Assembly (NCBI RefSeq): GCF_900114455.1
Contig: NZ_FOTC01000002.1
Location: 901,012 to 965,011, forward strand
Direction of reading: 5' to 3'
Length of the DNA stretch: 64,000 bases
DNA from: Halogranum rubrum
GTDB taxonomy: Archaea; Halobacteriota; Halobacteria; Halobacteriales; Haloferacaceae
Below the pieces are notes generated by a model. That model was given only the letters and a program-made list of their open reading frames with translations, was not told the DNA's origin and made no database searches. How positions within the stretch are numbered: the stretch's first letter is position 1; every line of letters begins with the position of its first letter. Positions 41,331 through 50,362 of the stretch are shown piece by piece. A program made the translations under genes and the position numbers.

Positions 41331-42047
41331 ATGACGCGTGTCACCGTCTGGAACGAGTTCCGACACGAGAAGCACAACGACGACGTCGCCGACATCTACC
41401 CCGATGGTATCCACACGGCCATCGCCAACGGACTGGAAGAACACGGCTTCGAGACGCACACGGCGACGCTCGACGACCCCGAACACGGTCTGACGCAAGG
41501 CGTCCTCGACGACACCGACGTGCTGACGTGGTGGGGCCACCGCGCCCACGACGAAGTCGCAGACCACATCGTCGAACGTGTCCACGAACGCGTCCTCGAC
41601 GGGATGGGCCTGCTCGTCCTCCACTCGGGTCACTACTCGAAGATTTTCAAGAAGCTGATGGGCACCTCCTGTTCGCTGAAGTGGCGCGAGGCGGGCGAGA
41701 AAGAACGACTCTGGACGGTCGAACCGAGTCACCCCATCACCGCCGGTCTGGAGGAGTCCTTCGAGGTTCCGAAGGCGGAGATGTACGGCGAACGGTTCGA
41801 CGTGCCCGCACCGGAGACGCTCGTGTTCAACTCGTGGTTCGAGGGCGGCGAAGTGTTCCGCTCCGGATGCTGTTACACGCGCGGGTCGGGACGTATCTTC
41901 TACTTCCGACCGGGCCACGAGACGTACCCCATCTACTACCAAGACGAGATCAAACAGGTGCTCGCCAACGCCGCCGAGTGGGCCGCACCCGTCGACGGAC
42001 CGACGCCGTCGTTCGACAACGCTGACCCACTCGAAGACCTGCGTTAA
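41331..42047 (+). CDS. ThuA-like protein
   Basis: A 238-residue class-I glutamine-amidotransferase-like protein of the ThuA (trehalose utilisation) family. It has the start [50 protein letters not shown] and the end [31 protein letters not shown] 41331 is preceded by a GAGAGGTGAGACC stretch that can act as a ribosome-binding site. ThuA-type proteins act in sugar-lactone or disaccharide use. Here a nucleoside hydrolase follows in convergent orientation with six bases between. Confidence 0.88.
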   Translation: MTRVTVWNEFRHEKHNDDVADIYPDGIHTAIANGLEEHGFETHTATLDDPEHGLTQGVLDDTDVLTWWGHRAHDEVADHIVERVHERVLDGMGLLVLHSGHYSKIFKKLMGTSCSLKWREAGEKERLWTVEPSHPITAGLEESFEVPKAEMYGERFDVPAPETLVFNSWFEGGEVFRSGCCYTRGSGRIFYFRPGHETYPIYYQDEIKQVLANAAEWAAPVDGPTPSFDNADPLEDLR

Positions 42048-42054
42048 AACTCCC

Positions 42055-43017
42055 CTACAGCACCGACTCGGGCGTCTCGCCTCGCAACATCGCCAGCGAC
42101 ATCTCGGCGAAGCGGTCTGCATCGAGCGACTCGACGACGTGCGTGTTCGGCTCCTCGTCGAGCACGCCGTTCTCGTCGACGAGGCTGTGGCCGCGAGTCA
42201 TCCCCTCGCGTTCGTCGACGTCGACGTAGTAGTGGCCTACCTCGCCGCGGAGTTCGGGTGCAATCATGAGCGCCGCCGCCAGCGAGTCCGGTTGCGTGAC
42301 GGCGTCGATACCCTGCTGTTCGCGGGTGAACTCGCGGACGTGACTGGTGATGGTGCGGTAGAACTCGGCGAACGGGGTGTCGATGTCGTCGATACGGTCG
42401 AGAATCTCCGGGCCGAACGCGCCGTACTCCATGCAGACGCCCCAGTCGACGAGCGTGACGTCGAGTTCGTCGACGACGACTTTCGCCGCATCTGGGTCGA
42501 CCCAGAAGTTGTACTCGGCGCTCGGCGTGTCGTTACCGAGGGTGTTGACCGCGCCGCCCATCACCCACACCTCGTCGAGCAACTCGCCCAGTTCGGGTTC
42601 CTGCCGACAGGCGAGTGCGACGTTCGTCAGCGGGCCGATACAGAGCAGGGTGAGTTCACCGGGATTGTCCCTGGCCATCTGGACGATGGCGTCCGGCCCG
42701 TAGCCGTCGGCCGACTCGATGCCCGTGTCGGGAAAGAGGTCGCCACCGAGTCCACCTTCGCCGTGGACGTAGTCGGCGAACTCGTGGTCTTTCACGAGCG
42801 GGTTTCGTGCGCCTTCGTAGACCGGGACGTCCTCGGCGTCGGCGAGTTGCAGCGTATACTTGGCGTTCTCGACTTCGTACTCGAACTCGACGTTGCCACC
42901 CACGATGGTCACTGCCTCGACCGAGACGCGGTCGGAGGCGACGGCCATCAGGAGCGCTTGGGTGTCGTCGCCGGCGGTGTCGGTGTCGACCACGACGCGA
43001 CGTGACTCGTCACTCAT
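42055..43017 (-). CDS. Nucleoside hydrolase (inosine-uridine preferring type)
   Basis: A 320-residue N-ribohydrolase that cleaves nucleosides to base and ribose. The calcium/ribose-binding DTDTAGDDTQALLMA lies near residue 9, TIVGGNVEFEYEVENA near 38 and WVDPDAAKVV near 170, with a C-terminal Asp region DPxx replaced by ERxxMTRGHSLVDENG. ATG 43017 starts the conserved part; the open frame upstream is basic. With the nucleoside/sugar ABC permease at the left edge, it suggests nucleoside salvage, although they are 41 kb apart. Confidence 0.92.
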   Translation of the reverse strand: MSDESRRVVVDTDTAGDDTQALLMAVASDRVSVEAVTIVGGNVEFEYEVENAKYTLQLADAEDVPVYEGARNPLVKDHEFADYVHGEGGLGGDLFPDTGIESADGYGPDAIVQMARDNPGELTLLCIGPLTNVALACRQEPELGELLDEVWVMGGAVNTLGNDTPSAEYNFWVDPDAAKVVVDELDVTLVDWGVCMEYGAFGPEILDRIDDIDTPFAEFYRTITSHVREFTREQQGIDAVTQPDSLAAALMIAPELRGEVGHYYVDVDEREGMTRGHSLVDENGVLDEEPNTHVVESLDADRFAEMSLAMLRGETPESVL

Positions 43018-43132
43018 GTAGGTGGGGTCACAGCGGTGAAAGAAGTGGGTTACGCCCCGCGGCCGACTCGGCGCTCGTCCCGTCGTCGCGTTCGCACGCG
43101 TGTTTCTCGTGTTCTCCGTCCTCTGTGTCACC

Positions 43133-43294
43133 TCACCTTCCGCTGAGAACGTTCGTCGACCCGCAGTCCGGACAGCGCGTCATCCGGCCGAGCGGTGGCG
43201 AGTCGACATGGTCCCACTCGCTGCCGCCAGCAGGAGCGGTGAACCGACAGTTCAGGCATCGCGACAGGTTCGGAGCAGTAGCCTCGGTTGCCAT
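43133..43294 (-). CDS. Small zinc-finger protein
   Basis: A 53-residue protein with Cys-x2-Cys pairs in SRCLNCRFTAP and TRCPDCGSTNVL, about 30 residues apart: a zinc ribbon with a long loop, EWDHVDSPPLGRM, between. ATG 43294 begins it; longer starts add unrelated sequence. Haloarchaeal mini-zinc-fingers of this size are common but this one is unassigned. Confidence 0.65.
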   Translation of the reverse strand: MATEATAPNLSRCLNCRFTAPAGGSEWDHVDSPPLGRMTRCPDCGSTNVLSGR

Positions 43295-43410
43295 GTGAGA
43301 ACAATCGACACGATTCTTCATAGTCGTTTCGTCGAGCGGAGAGGCGTCACGGCGACAGAAGCGATGGCCGCCACCGCACGAACTAAGCGCGTCGCGTCCT
43401 TGGAACGGAC

Positions 43411-43524
43411 ATGGCCCAACCGACAACCGGCCAGCGCCGACTGCTGTACGGCCTGTTCGCCATCGCCATCTTCATGACGATACTCGGCATCGTCGTCATC
43501 TGGTTTCTCTCGGGCGGCGCGTAG
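43411..43524 (+). CDS. Single-TM mini-protein
   Basis: A 37-residue protein: a basic start AQPTTGQRR and one hydrophobic helix (LLYGLFAIAIFMTILGIVVI) followed by WFLSGG. It fits a membrane micropeptide. It lies between a zinc-finger gene and a convergent unknown gene, ending 16 bases from the latter. Coding potential is plausible, but expression is not shown. Confidence 0.5.
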   Translation: MAQPTTGQRRLLYGLFAIAIFMTILGIVVIWFLSGGA

Positions 43525-43539
43525 CAACGAGTCCCGAAT

Positions 43540-44400
43540 TTACGACTCGCCGCCGAACGTCTTCCCCTCTTGCTCGTCGGCTTTCATCCGTCGGAGCGTC
43601 GCCGCCGCGTTGCTCGCGTCGTAACCGAAGAAGACGTCCTTCGCGTAGGCGTCGGCGACCTCTGTCGCGTGAATCAGGTCGTCGATGTCGACGTCGACGG
43701 CGTAGAGTTCGATGGAGAATGGCGTTCCCTCGGCATCCGGGTCGTCCGGAGACCAGTTCAGGAGGCTGTTGAACCCTTTCGCGATGGTTTCGAGCCAGTA
43801 GGTCGTCCCGTAGTTGATGTCGTAGAGCGGCACGACAAACTCGTCGACGTGCTCGGAGAGTGCCTCGATGTCGAGTCCGGCACGCCGGTAGAGATGGCCC
43901 GGATAGGGGTCGGGGTAGAGCGTGAGGTAGGTCCGACCGGGGATTCGCTCGGCCGCCTCGGCGACGAACTCGGTGATGACCGAGGCGCGCCACGCAAAGC
44001 GGTCCTCGTACCCGCTCTCCTCGAAGCGTCGAGTACACCGCTCACAGTAACAGTACTCCTCGCGAGGGAAGCCGACGTCGTCGAGGCGCACGTCGCCGTT
44101 CTCGGCGGCGCAGTCCTCGACGATTTCGAGCAGACCGGCACGATACTTCTCGTTGGTCGGGCAGATGTACGCCCAGTCGAAGAAGGTCCGGTCGCGGGTG
44201 GCCAGTTCGCCGTCGTCGTTGACGGGGACGAGTTCGGGATTCTCGTTGGCGGCGGCGTTGTCGCCGAAACACGAGATCATGTTGACGGCGTTCGAGAGTG
44301 GCGCGGCCGCGCGGCCGGTGACGTCTTTGACCTCGTAGAACCCACGGTCGAACTCGGGCCAGTCGACCTCCGGTGCGTTTCGCGTGACGACCCCGTACAT
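43540..44400 (-). CDS. Uncharacterised TIM-barrel-like protein with CxCxxC motif
   Basis: A 286-residue soluble protein. A strand-helix alternation and motifs such as DDVGFPREEYCYCERCTRRF (CxCxxC near residue 120) and TYLTLYPDPYPGHL recall hypothetical glycosidase TIM barrels that carry a Cys-x-Cys-x2-Cys loop. The remaining core has IPVxF-free sequence DEFVVPLYDINYGTTYWLETIAKGF and DLIHATEVADAYAKDVFFGYDAS. A sugar substrate is a guess; no family is firmly recognised. ATG 44400 is supported by a CTTAGGCAC-like element upstream. Confidence 0.7.
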   Translation of the reverse strand: MYGVVTRNAPEVDWPEFDRGFYEVKDVTGRAAAPLSNAVNMISCFGDNAAANENPELVPVNDDGELATRDRTFFDWAYICPTNEKYRAGLLEIVEDCAAENGDVRLDDVGFPREEYCYCERCTRRFEESGYEDRFAWRASVITEFVAEAAERIPGRTYLTLYPDPYPGHLYRRAGLDIEALSEHVDEFVVPLYDINYGTTYWLETIAKGFNSLLNWSPDDPDAEGTPFSIELYAVDVDIDDLIHATEVADAYAKDVFFGYDASNAAATLRRMKADEQEGKTFGGES

Positions 44401-44495
44401 GTTTCGGGGTTTGGGCGCCCCGTGCCTAAGTCGTTCGTTCCGACGGTGCGTTCGTCAGTCGGAGCGCACGCGAGAAGCAGCGACCGAGCGTCGAC

Positions 44496-44600
44496 TTACG
44501 CCTCGACTTCGACTTCGACCGGTTCGGCATTGGCCGAGGTGAACACGTACATCATCGCGACGAGTATCAGCACGAATACGAACTTCGCTTTTTTGGACAT
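44496..44600 (-). CDS. Single-TM mini-protein with acidic tail
   Basis: A 34-residue protein: MSKKAKF, one helix VFVLILVAMMYVFTSA, and the acidic tail EPVEVEVEA. It is shaped as a membrane micropeptide. It lies downstream of pyrI with a 112-base gap and upstream of the TIM-barrel-like gene, all on the minus strand. No family is recognised; expression is not shown. Confidence 0.5.
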   Translation of the reverse strand: MSKKAKFVFVLILVAMMYVFTSANAEPVEVEVEA

Positions 44601-44712
44601 GTGCTGGTGAAAGGAAGACACGCTCAAAAGCGTTTCTGGAGGGCGTTAGACGACCGTCAGTGTCGGTTCGTCGACTCCGAAGAGACACCGGAGAGACCCG
44701 AACCGGGAGCGC

Positions 44713-45174
44713 TCAGTCGACGTCGAGGTGGTCGGCGATGTCCTCGCGGACGATAGTGCTACAGTAGGTACAACGGACGCCGTCGTCGACGACGTCGAAC
44801 TTCGAGACGACGGGTTCGTTCGCCTGCGTGATGCAGTTACGGTTCGGACACGAGAGGACGCCCGTGACGAAGTCCGGGCGTTCGACGCGGAGTTTGTCGG
44901 CGACTTCGTAGTCCCGGACGATGTTGATGGTCGCCTCGGGCGCGATGAGCGAGAGCACGTCGACTTCGGACTGACTCAACTCGCGGTCTTCGACCTTCAC
45001 GATGTCCTTCTTGCCGAGGCGGTCCGAGGGGACGTTTATCCCGAGACTCACCGACTCGCCTGCCTCCCCGTCGATACCGAGGATGGCGAGGACGTTGAGC
45101 GCCTGCCCGCCGCTGACGTGGTCGATGACGGTGCCGTTGCGAATCTTCGAGACGCGGAGTTCGTGTTCACTCAT
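44713..45174 (-). CDS. pyrI: Aspartate carbamoyltransferase regulatory chain
   Basis: A 153-residue PyrI that carries nucleotide allostery to PyrB. The N-terminus [21 protein letters not shown] is the nucleotide-binding domain start. The zinc-binding C-terminal domain has CPNRNC and CTYC cysteine pairs ([10 protein letters not shown] and VRCTYCST). It overlaps the pyrB 3' end by eight bases, so the two are translated together as in other archaea. Confidence 0.96.
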   Translation of the reverse strand: MSEHELRVSKIRNGTVIDHVSGGQALNVLAILGIDGEAGESVSLGINVPSDRLGKKDIVKVEDRELSQSEVDVLSLIAPEATINIVRDYEVADKLRVERPDFVTGVLSCPNRNCITQANEPVVSKFDVVDDGVRCTYCSTIVREDIADHLDVD

Positions 45175-46078
45175 GGGTCAGAAGGGAGTCGAGCAGCGCC
45201 ATCCGGACCGGGACGCCGTTGTGTGCCTGTTCGAAGTACGTCGCGTACGCCGTCTCGTCTATCTCGGGCGCGATTTCGTCGACGCGCGGTAGCGGGTGCA
45301 TCACGGTCAAGTCGTCGCTCGCGGCGTCGAGTGTGTCGAGGTCTATCTGGTACTCGCCGGCGACCTTGTGGTACTCGTTCTCGTCGGGGAACCGCTCGCG
45401 CTGAATGCGAGTGACGTAGAGGACGTCGAGTTCCGAGAGCACCTCGTCGAGGTCGGTGTGTTCGCGAACTTGGGCACCCTCCTCGTGGAGGTCGAATCGG
45501 ACGCTTCGAGGCAGTCGCAGACTCTCGGGGCTGATGAAGTGCTGGCGCGCGTCGAAGTTCGTGAGCGCACTGGCCAGCGAGTGGACCGTCCGCCCGTACT
45601 TCAGGTCGCCCATGATGCCGATGGTGAGGTCGTCGAGGCCGGCGTTCTCACGGATGGTGAAGAGGTCCAAGAGCGTCTGCGACGGATGCTGGCCCGCCCC
45701 GTCGCCGGCGTTGACGATGGGGACGTCGGCGAACTCCGAGGCCATCTTCGCGGCACCTTCGCTCGGATGTCGGAGGACGATGGCGTCGGCGTAGCCCTGG
45801 ATGACGCGGACGGTGTCGGCGAGGCTCTCGCCTTTCTTCACGGAGGAGGATTCGACCGAACCCATGTCGGTGGTGTCGCCACCGAGACGTTTCATGGCCG
45901 TGTCGAAACTCATCTTAGTTCGGGTACTCGGCTCGAAGAAACAGAGTGCGAGCACCGACCCGGCCTGCTGTTCCCGGAACGCGGCGGGATTCTCGGCGAT
46001 GTCGGCCGCCCGGTCGAGCACCGCCTCGATGTCCTCCCGCGTGAGTTGGTTCGCGGAGATGAGGTGGTCGTGGCGCAT
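45167..46078 (-). CDS. pyrB: Aspartate carbamoyltransferase catalytic chain
   Basis: A 303-residue PyrB that makes carbamoyl-aspartate, the first committed pyrimidine step. The carbamoyl-phosphate motif is [20 protein letters not shown] (STRT near residue 50). Active-site [12 protein letters not shown] and the later HPLPRVDEI complete it. ATG 46078 begins the conserved [15 protein letters not shown] 46093 would add five residues. It overlaps pyrI. The promoter lies in the gap to a divergent gene. Confidence 0.96.
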   Translation of the reverse strand: MRHDHLISANQLTREDIEAVLDRAADIAENPAAFREQQAGSVLALCFFEPSTRTKMSFDTAMKRLGGDTTDMGSVESSSVKKGESLADTVRVIQGYADAIVLRHPSEGAAKMASEFADVPIVNAGDGAGQHPSQTLLDLFTIRENAGLDDLTIGIMGDLKYGRTVHSLASALTNFDARQHFISPESLRLPRSVRFDLHEEGAQVREHTDLDEVLSELDVLYVTRIQRERFPDENEYHKVAGEYQIDLDTLDAASDDLTVMHPLPRVDEIAPEIDETAYATYFEQAHNGVPVRMALLDSLLTHE

Positions 46079-46206
46079 CGTTTGGTGTGGCATCGTGCAG
46101 GGGCTTGAATCAATCGGGTCTCGGTGTACCCCCAGGTATGCGTACCTGTGCGTATCGTCACCGACGAAAACAGCTATGCGAGACGGACTCTTGGCCACGT
46201 GTACGA

Positions 46207-46662
46207 ATGCCCTCCACACACCGCTGGCTCTCGGAGCGATGGCGACGCGTGCTTTTCGTCGTCGCGCTCGCGGTGACCCTCGGGTCGCTCGTCGCGCCGA
46301 TGGTCGTCCCGGCGGAGCGGACGTACACGCTCACCTCCGTCGGCACCGACTACGAGGCGGGCGCAGTACAGGACACCGCCTACTTCTGGAACACTCTCGA
46401 CGACGACGAACAGACCGCATTGACCCAAGCGCGGCGTACGGGGTCGGTGACGTTCTCGGAATCACCGGATTACCTCGACGGCGACGAAGACACGCGATTC
46501 TCTATCGTCGACGACGAACGGGTGTACCAGTACAGACTCGACCACGAGACAGACCCGTGGTGGTTCGACTACCGAACGGAGGCCGGACTGTCCGGATTCG
46601 TGCTCACTCTTGGTACGGTCGGGGTGGGCGTAATTCGGCGTCTGGAGAGTGTGTGGGACTGA
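46207..46662 (+). CDS. Two-TM membrane protein of unknown function
   Basis: A 151-residue protein. Hydrophobic segments lie at residues 13-35 and about 125-142. Between them is an extracytoplasmic-looking acidic region, [37 protein letters not shown] and [10 protein letters not shown], that resembles similar two-TM haloarchaeal proteins. ATG 46207 starts just before the basic leader SERWRR. It is divergent from pyrB. I do not recognise the family. Confidence 0.62.
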   Translation: MPSTHRWLSERWRRVLFVVALAVTLGSLVAPMVVPAERTYTLTSVGTDYEAGAVQDTAYFWNTLDDDEQTALTQARRTGSVTFSESPDYLDGDEDTRFSIVDDERVYQYRLDHETDPWWFDYRTEAGLSGFVLTLGTVGVGVIRRLESVWD

Positions 46663-46683
46663 AAGGACAGCAGCGTCGTCGAG

Positions 46684-47637
46684 TTACCCTTTCAGATTCT
46701 CGTCCAAGAACCGCAACGTCTTCTCCCACGCGTCTTCCGTCGCCTCGGGATGGAACCGCTCGCCGCTCGGGTTGGCGAAAGCGTGCGGTGCGCCCTCGTA
46801 GACGTAGATTTCGTGTTCGACACCGAGGTCGTCGAGCGTCTGATTGAACGCCTCGACCGTCTCGACGGGAATCGAACTGTCCTCGGCCCCGAAGATGCCC
46901 AGTACGGGCGCGTCGATGTGCTGTAACTCTTGCTCGTCAGTCGTGAGCGACCCGTAGTAGATGACTGTCGCGTCCAGGTCGGCGTCACTGAGACTCAACT
47001 GGAGGCTCTGACCGCCGCCGAAACACCACCCGAGGCTGGCGACTTGGTCCGTCGTGTACGACTCTGCGCGGAGTGCGTCGACGGCGCGACTCATCTTGGC
47101 GACTGCTTCGTCGGGGTTGCTCCGGACCGACCCGGCGAGTTCACCGGCGCGCGAGGAGTTCGTCGCCACCTCCCCGTCGTAGAGGTCGACGGCGAAGACG
47201 ACGTAGCCGTGGCCCGCGAGAATCTCGGCCATATGCTCGATGTTCTCGTTGAGGCCCCACCACTCGTGAATGAGGACTACGGTCGGGTAGGTGCCGTCGT
47301 CTGCTGGACGGACGAGGTAGCCGGGCGTTCCGTCGATGGTCGTCCGCTCGGCCGTGATGGGGGTGAGATTCTCGGCGCTGAAGATTTCGGCGTTCTGTCC
47401 CGAGACGGCCACCTCGCAGGTCCCGTCTTTCTCGACTTCACCGGGTTGACAGCCCATATGGGCGGCCTGTTCGTCAGTCGTCTCCGGTGTCGACGTTGCA
47501 TCCGACGCAGTGGTCGTCGCCGTCGACCCGTCAGACTCGCTCGTCGACGTCGCGGAGTTCGGTCCTTCGAAGGACGCACACCCGCTGAGAAGCACGCTCA
47601 CGGCAACCACGAGTGGGACAAGTCGACGAAAGTTCAT
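46684..47637 (-). CDS. Dienelactone-hydrolase-like lipoprotein
   Basis: A 317-residue exported alpha/beta hydrolase. The signal ends in a lipobox LSGC near residue 20, followed by a Ser/Thr linker and a short Cys-bearing region CQPGEVEKDGTCEVA. The hydrolase core shows a nucleophile Cys in GWCFGGGQS, Asp in IFGAEDSSIP and His in GAPHAFANPS, the dienelactone-hydrolase triad. It probably hydrolyses esters at the cell surface. Another Cys-based member could be intracellular, but the signal argues against that. It lies 21 bases from a convergent membrane-protein gene. Confidence 0.88.
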   Translation of the reverse strand: MNFRRLVPLVVAVSVLLSGCASFEGPNSATSTSESDGSTATTTASDATSTPETTDEQAAHMGCQPGEVEKDGTCEVAVSGQNAEIFSAENLTPITAERTTIDGTPGYLVRPADDGTYPTVVLIHEWWGLNENIEHMAEILAGHGYVVFAVDLYDGEVATNSSRAGELAGSVRSNPDEAVAKMSRAVDALRAESYTTDQVASLGWCFGGGQSLQLSLSDADLDATVIYYGSLTTDEQELQHIDAPVLGIFGAEDSSIPVETVEAFNQTLDDLGVEHEIYVYEGAPHAFANPSGERFHPEATEDAWEKTLRFLDENLKG

Positions 47638-47732
47638 GCCGCCAGGGCGCTCTCAGACGAGAAAACAGTTGTGTCAGATTCGACACCGACCGAAACGAAG
47701 AGAAGAGAAGGGAATCGAGGAGCGTCGACGCG

Positions 47733-48989
47733 TTACGGCCAGTTGCCGCTCTGTTGGTAAGCCTTCGCGACGCGCTCGATGGCGACGACGTACGCCGCGG
47801 TTCGGAAGTTCGGGAGGTCCTTCGACTCGTAGGCGTCGACGATGTTCTCGAAGGCGTCGACGATGATTCGTTCCAGTTCGTCGTTGACGCGTTCCTCGGT
47901 CCAGTAGAAGCGCTGGCGGTTCTGGACCCACTCGAAGTACGAGACGGTGACGCCACCGGCGTTCGCGAGTATGTCCGGAAAGACGGTGACCTCACGTTCG
48001 GTCAGCACGTCGTCGGCGTCGGGGGTCAGCGGGCCGTTCGCGGCTTCGACGACGACGTCGGCCTGTACGTCTTGTGCGAGGTCACCGTCGATGGCGTTTT
48101 CGAGGGCCGCAGGAACGAGGAGGTCGACGTCGAGCGTCAGTAGCTCTTCGTTCGAGAGTTCCTCGTCGTAGTCGTCGTAACTCGTAACGCTGCCGGACTC
48201 GTTTTTCGCCTCTTTGACGGCCTTGGGGTCGAAGCCGCCTTCCTTGTAGATGCCGCCGCTGGAGTCGGAGACGGCGACGACGTTCGCGCCGAGTTCGTCG
48301 ATGAGGTTCGCCGCAATCCAGCCAGCGTTCCCGTAGCCTTGGACGGCGACTGTCGCGCCGTCGATGTCCTTGTCGAGATAGTCGAACGCCTCGCGGGCGG
48401 TGATTGCCGTCGAGCGACCCGTCGCCTCGACACGGCCCGCACTCCCGCCGGAGTCGGGGGCCTTCCCCGTGATGACACCCGGTGCCGTGGTTCCTTCCAG
48501 CGTCTCGTAGGTGTCTTTGATCCAGTTCATCTCACGCTGGCCCGTGTTGACGTCGGGGGCCGGGATGTCGCGGTCCTCGCCGATGAACGGACGGAGTTCT
48601 GTCGCAAACGCGCGGGTGATGCGTTCGAGTTCGGATTCGCTGTGCTCGGAGGGGTCGATGACGATGCCACCTTTCCCGCCGCCGTACGGGATGTCGACGA
48701 CGGCGCACTTGTACACCATCCACCCCGAGAGTGCCTTCACTTCGTCACGGGAGACGTTGGGGTGATAGCGAATACCACCTTTGTAGGGTCCACGGTCGCC
48801 GTTGAACTGCGAACGGAACGCTTGAAACACGTCGACGGTCCCGTCGTCCATCTCGACCGAGAGGTTCGTCTCCAAGATACGCTGTGGATATTTCAGACGG
48901 TTGATGACGTCCGGCGCGACGTCGAGATACGCCGCAGCGTCGTCGATCTGCTCCTGCAGGGACTCGAACGGATTAGCATCGTCCGACAT
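47733..48989 (-). CDS. gdhB: Glutamate dehydrogenase (canonical paralogue)
   Basis: A 418-residue hexameric-type GDH that interconverts glutamate and 2-oxoglutarate plus ammonia. The substrate lysine region is [10 protein letters not shown] and [10 protein letters not shown], the catalytic Asp is in [14 protein letters not shown]. The family glycine motif [13 protein letters not shown] is intact, unlike in the next two paralogues. The nucleotide fold has [17 protein letters not shown] at about 49015-49023 (minus strand) gives leaderless promoter spacing. The choice of NAD or NADP is not clear from sequence. Confidence 0.94.
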   Translation of the reverse strand: MSDDANPFESLQEQIDDAAAYLDVAPDVINRLKYPQRILETNLSVEMDDGTVDVFQAFRSQFNGDRGPYKGGIRYHPNVSRDEVKALSGWMVYKCAVVDIPYGGGKGGIVIDPSEHSESELERITRAFATELRPFIGEDRDIPAPDVNTGQREMNWIKDTYETLEGTTAPGVITGKAPDSGGSAGRVEATGRSTAITAREAFDYLDKDIDGATVAVQGYGNAGWIAANLIDELGANVVAVSDSSGGIYKEGGFDPKAVKEAKNESGSVTSYDDYDEELSNEELLTLDVDLLVPAALENAIDGDLAQDVQADVVVEAANGPLTPDADDVLTEREVTVFPDILANAGGVTVSYFEWVQNRQRFYWTEERVNDELERIIVDAFENIVDAYESKDLPNFRTAAYVVAIERVAKAYQQSGNWP

Positions 48990-49129
48990 AATCGAGATAC
49001 CACGCGGAGATTGGTTAAGTGTGCCGAAACAATATCATAGTGAATAATTAAGAATCATTGTATGTGTTCTGTTCACACGGCTCTCTCCGAGACATATCTG
49101 CGTCAGACGCGACGCCGACGGTTGGACGG

Positions 49130-49978
49130 TCACCACTCGTCGGCGGCACGAGCACGTTCGCGGACGCGCTCGGCCTGTGTGATGAGTGGGGCGTCTATCA
49201 TCTCTCCCTCGACGCGGAACACGCCGCGGCCCGCAGACTCGGCTTCGTCGCGTGCGTCGAGCACCGCTCGTGCCCACTCGATGCGCTCGGCGTCGGGTGT
49301 GAACGCTTCGTTGATAACGTCGACCTGTGTCGGATGAATCGCCATCTTTCCGTCGTAGCCAAGCGTGAGTGCGAACTCCGTCTCGTCGCGTAGCCCGTCG
49401 CTGTCTTCGAAGTCGGTGTAGACCGTATCGATGGCGTCGACCCCGGCCGCGCTGGCTGCGAGGACGACGTGTTCGCGAGCGTAGAGTACCTCGGTCCCCT
49501 CGTCGGTTCGCGTCGCACCGATGTCCGCCGCGAGGTCTTCCGCTCCGAAGACGAGCGCGTCTGTCGCACTCGCCGTCGCAATCGAACTGGCGTTCAGTAC
49601 GCCGGCGGCACTCTCGACGAGTGCAAGCACCGGCAGGTCGAACCCCGCTTGCGTCGTCCGCTCTTCGACGCGGACGACGTCGTCGAGTCCACTCACTTTC
49701 GGCACCATCACGGCGTCGAGTCGAAGATTGTCGTCGAGAATCACGTCGAAGTCGGCGGCGGCGGCCTGACCCATATTCACTCGAACGCACACCTCGGCGT
49801 CGGGGTCGAACTCGGGGTCAGAGAGCACCTCGTGGACCGCGTCGCGAGCCTCCTCTTTTCGTGCGGGTGCGACGGCGTCTTCGAGGTCGAAGACGACGGT
49901 GTCTGCACCGGTACTCGGGGCTTTTCGCATCAGGTCCGGGCGGTCGCCCGGCGAGAACATCACACTACGTCGAGACAT
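49130..49978 (-). CDS. HpcH/HpaI-CitE family lyase (malyl/methylmalyl-CoA type)
   Basis: A 282-residue TIM-barrel Mg-dependent lyase. The opening RRSVMFSPGDRPDLMRKA, the metal-site DLEDAVAPARK, VESAAGVLNA and the GYDGKMAIHPTQVDVINEAF end are family marks. Haloarchaeal members include beta-methylmalyl-CoA lyase of the methylaspartate cycle and citramalyl-CoA lyase-like proteins. Its place between two GDH genes suggests a glutamate-linked path, but the exact CoA thioester is an inference. ATG 49978 starts the family N-terminus; a longer frame is basic and shadow-like. Confidence 0.88.
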   Translation of the reverse strand: MSRRSVMFSPGDRPDLMRKAPSTGADTVVFDLEDAVAPARKEEARDAVHEVLSDPEFDPDAEVCVRVNMGQAAAADFDVILDDNLRLDAVMVPKVSGLDDVVRVEERTTQAGFDLPVLALVESAAGVLNASSIATASATDALVFGAEDLAADIGATRTDEGTEVLYAREHVVLAASAAGVDAIDTVYTDFEDSDGLRDETEFALTLGYDGKMAIHPTQVDVINEAFTPDAERIEWARAVLDARDEAESAGRGVFRVEGEMIDAPLITQAERVRERARAADEW

Positions 49979-50034
49979 ACCACGTCCAACGTCCGCAACC
50001 GATTTGAAACCGCAGGTGCCAGTGCGGTCGAGAG

Positions 50035-50151
50035 TCAGACCTTTTCGTCTGCGAGTTCGCCGCCACCGTGTATACTCGGGGAACACCACCAGCGTGACAC
50101 CAAACCGAGTACCCCGACGAGACCAAATCCGGAACGCTTCGTATCGTCCAT
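50035..50151 (-). CDS. Possible 38-residue mini-protein (weak)
   Basis: A short frame starting MDDTKRSGFGLVGVLGLVSRWW with one hydrophobic stretch and a His/Gly/Glu tail. It fits a membrane micropeptide in shape but has no clear promoter at the right distance, and a longer frame is open upstream. I list it only as a possibility. Confidence 0.25.
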   Translation of the reverse strand: MDDTKRSGFGLVGVLGLVSRWWCSPSIHGGGELADEKV

Positions 50152-50271
50152 CTCCGTCGTCGAGTGTGTGCGTCCGGAGACGACGGCGGTCGATGCTCGT
50201 CTCTGGTCTCTCGTGGCTCGACCGAAGCTTAAACACGGAGAACGCAGCCAGAGTCCTCGTGACCTGAGCGT

Positions 50272-50316
50272 ACCCACAGCGCGGGTCGCGGGTGTGTGTC
50301 ACGTCGCGCTGTGGGT
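50272..50316. terminator. 12-bp perfect inverted repeat after the second GDH gene
   Basis: ACCCACAGCGCG (50272-50283) and CGCGCTGTGGGT (50305-50316) are exact reverse complements with a 21-base loop. It lies 47-91 bases past the stop codon of the minus-strand GDH gene. A termination, processing or protein-binding role is possible; no T-run follows on that strand. Confidence 0.45.
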
Positions 50317-50362
50317 TCGAGATTGTGACACCTGTTTGCCCACTGTGGAACGCGTTTCTCTT

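Larger units (their letters stand above)
49979..50362. other. 384-base stretch with little coding signal
   Basis: This is the only gene-poor stretch over 300 bases. It holds a weak 38-residue frame (50035-50151, minus strand), a TATA-like CTTAAACA at 50228-50235 and a strong inverted repeat near 50272-50316. No RNA gene or confident protein gene is seen. Confidence 0.55.
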
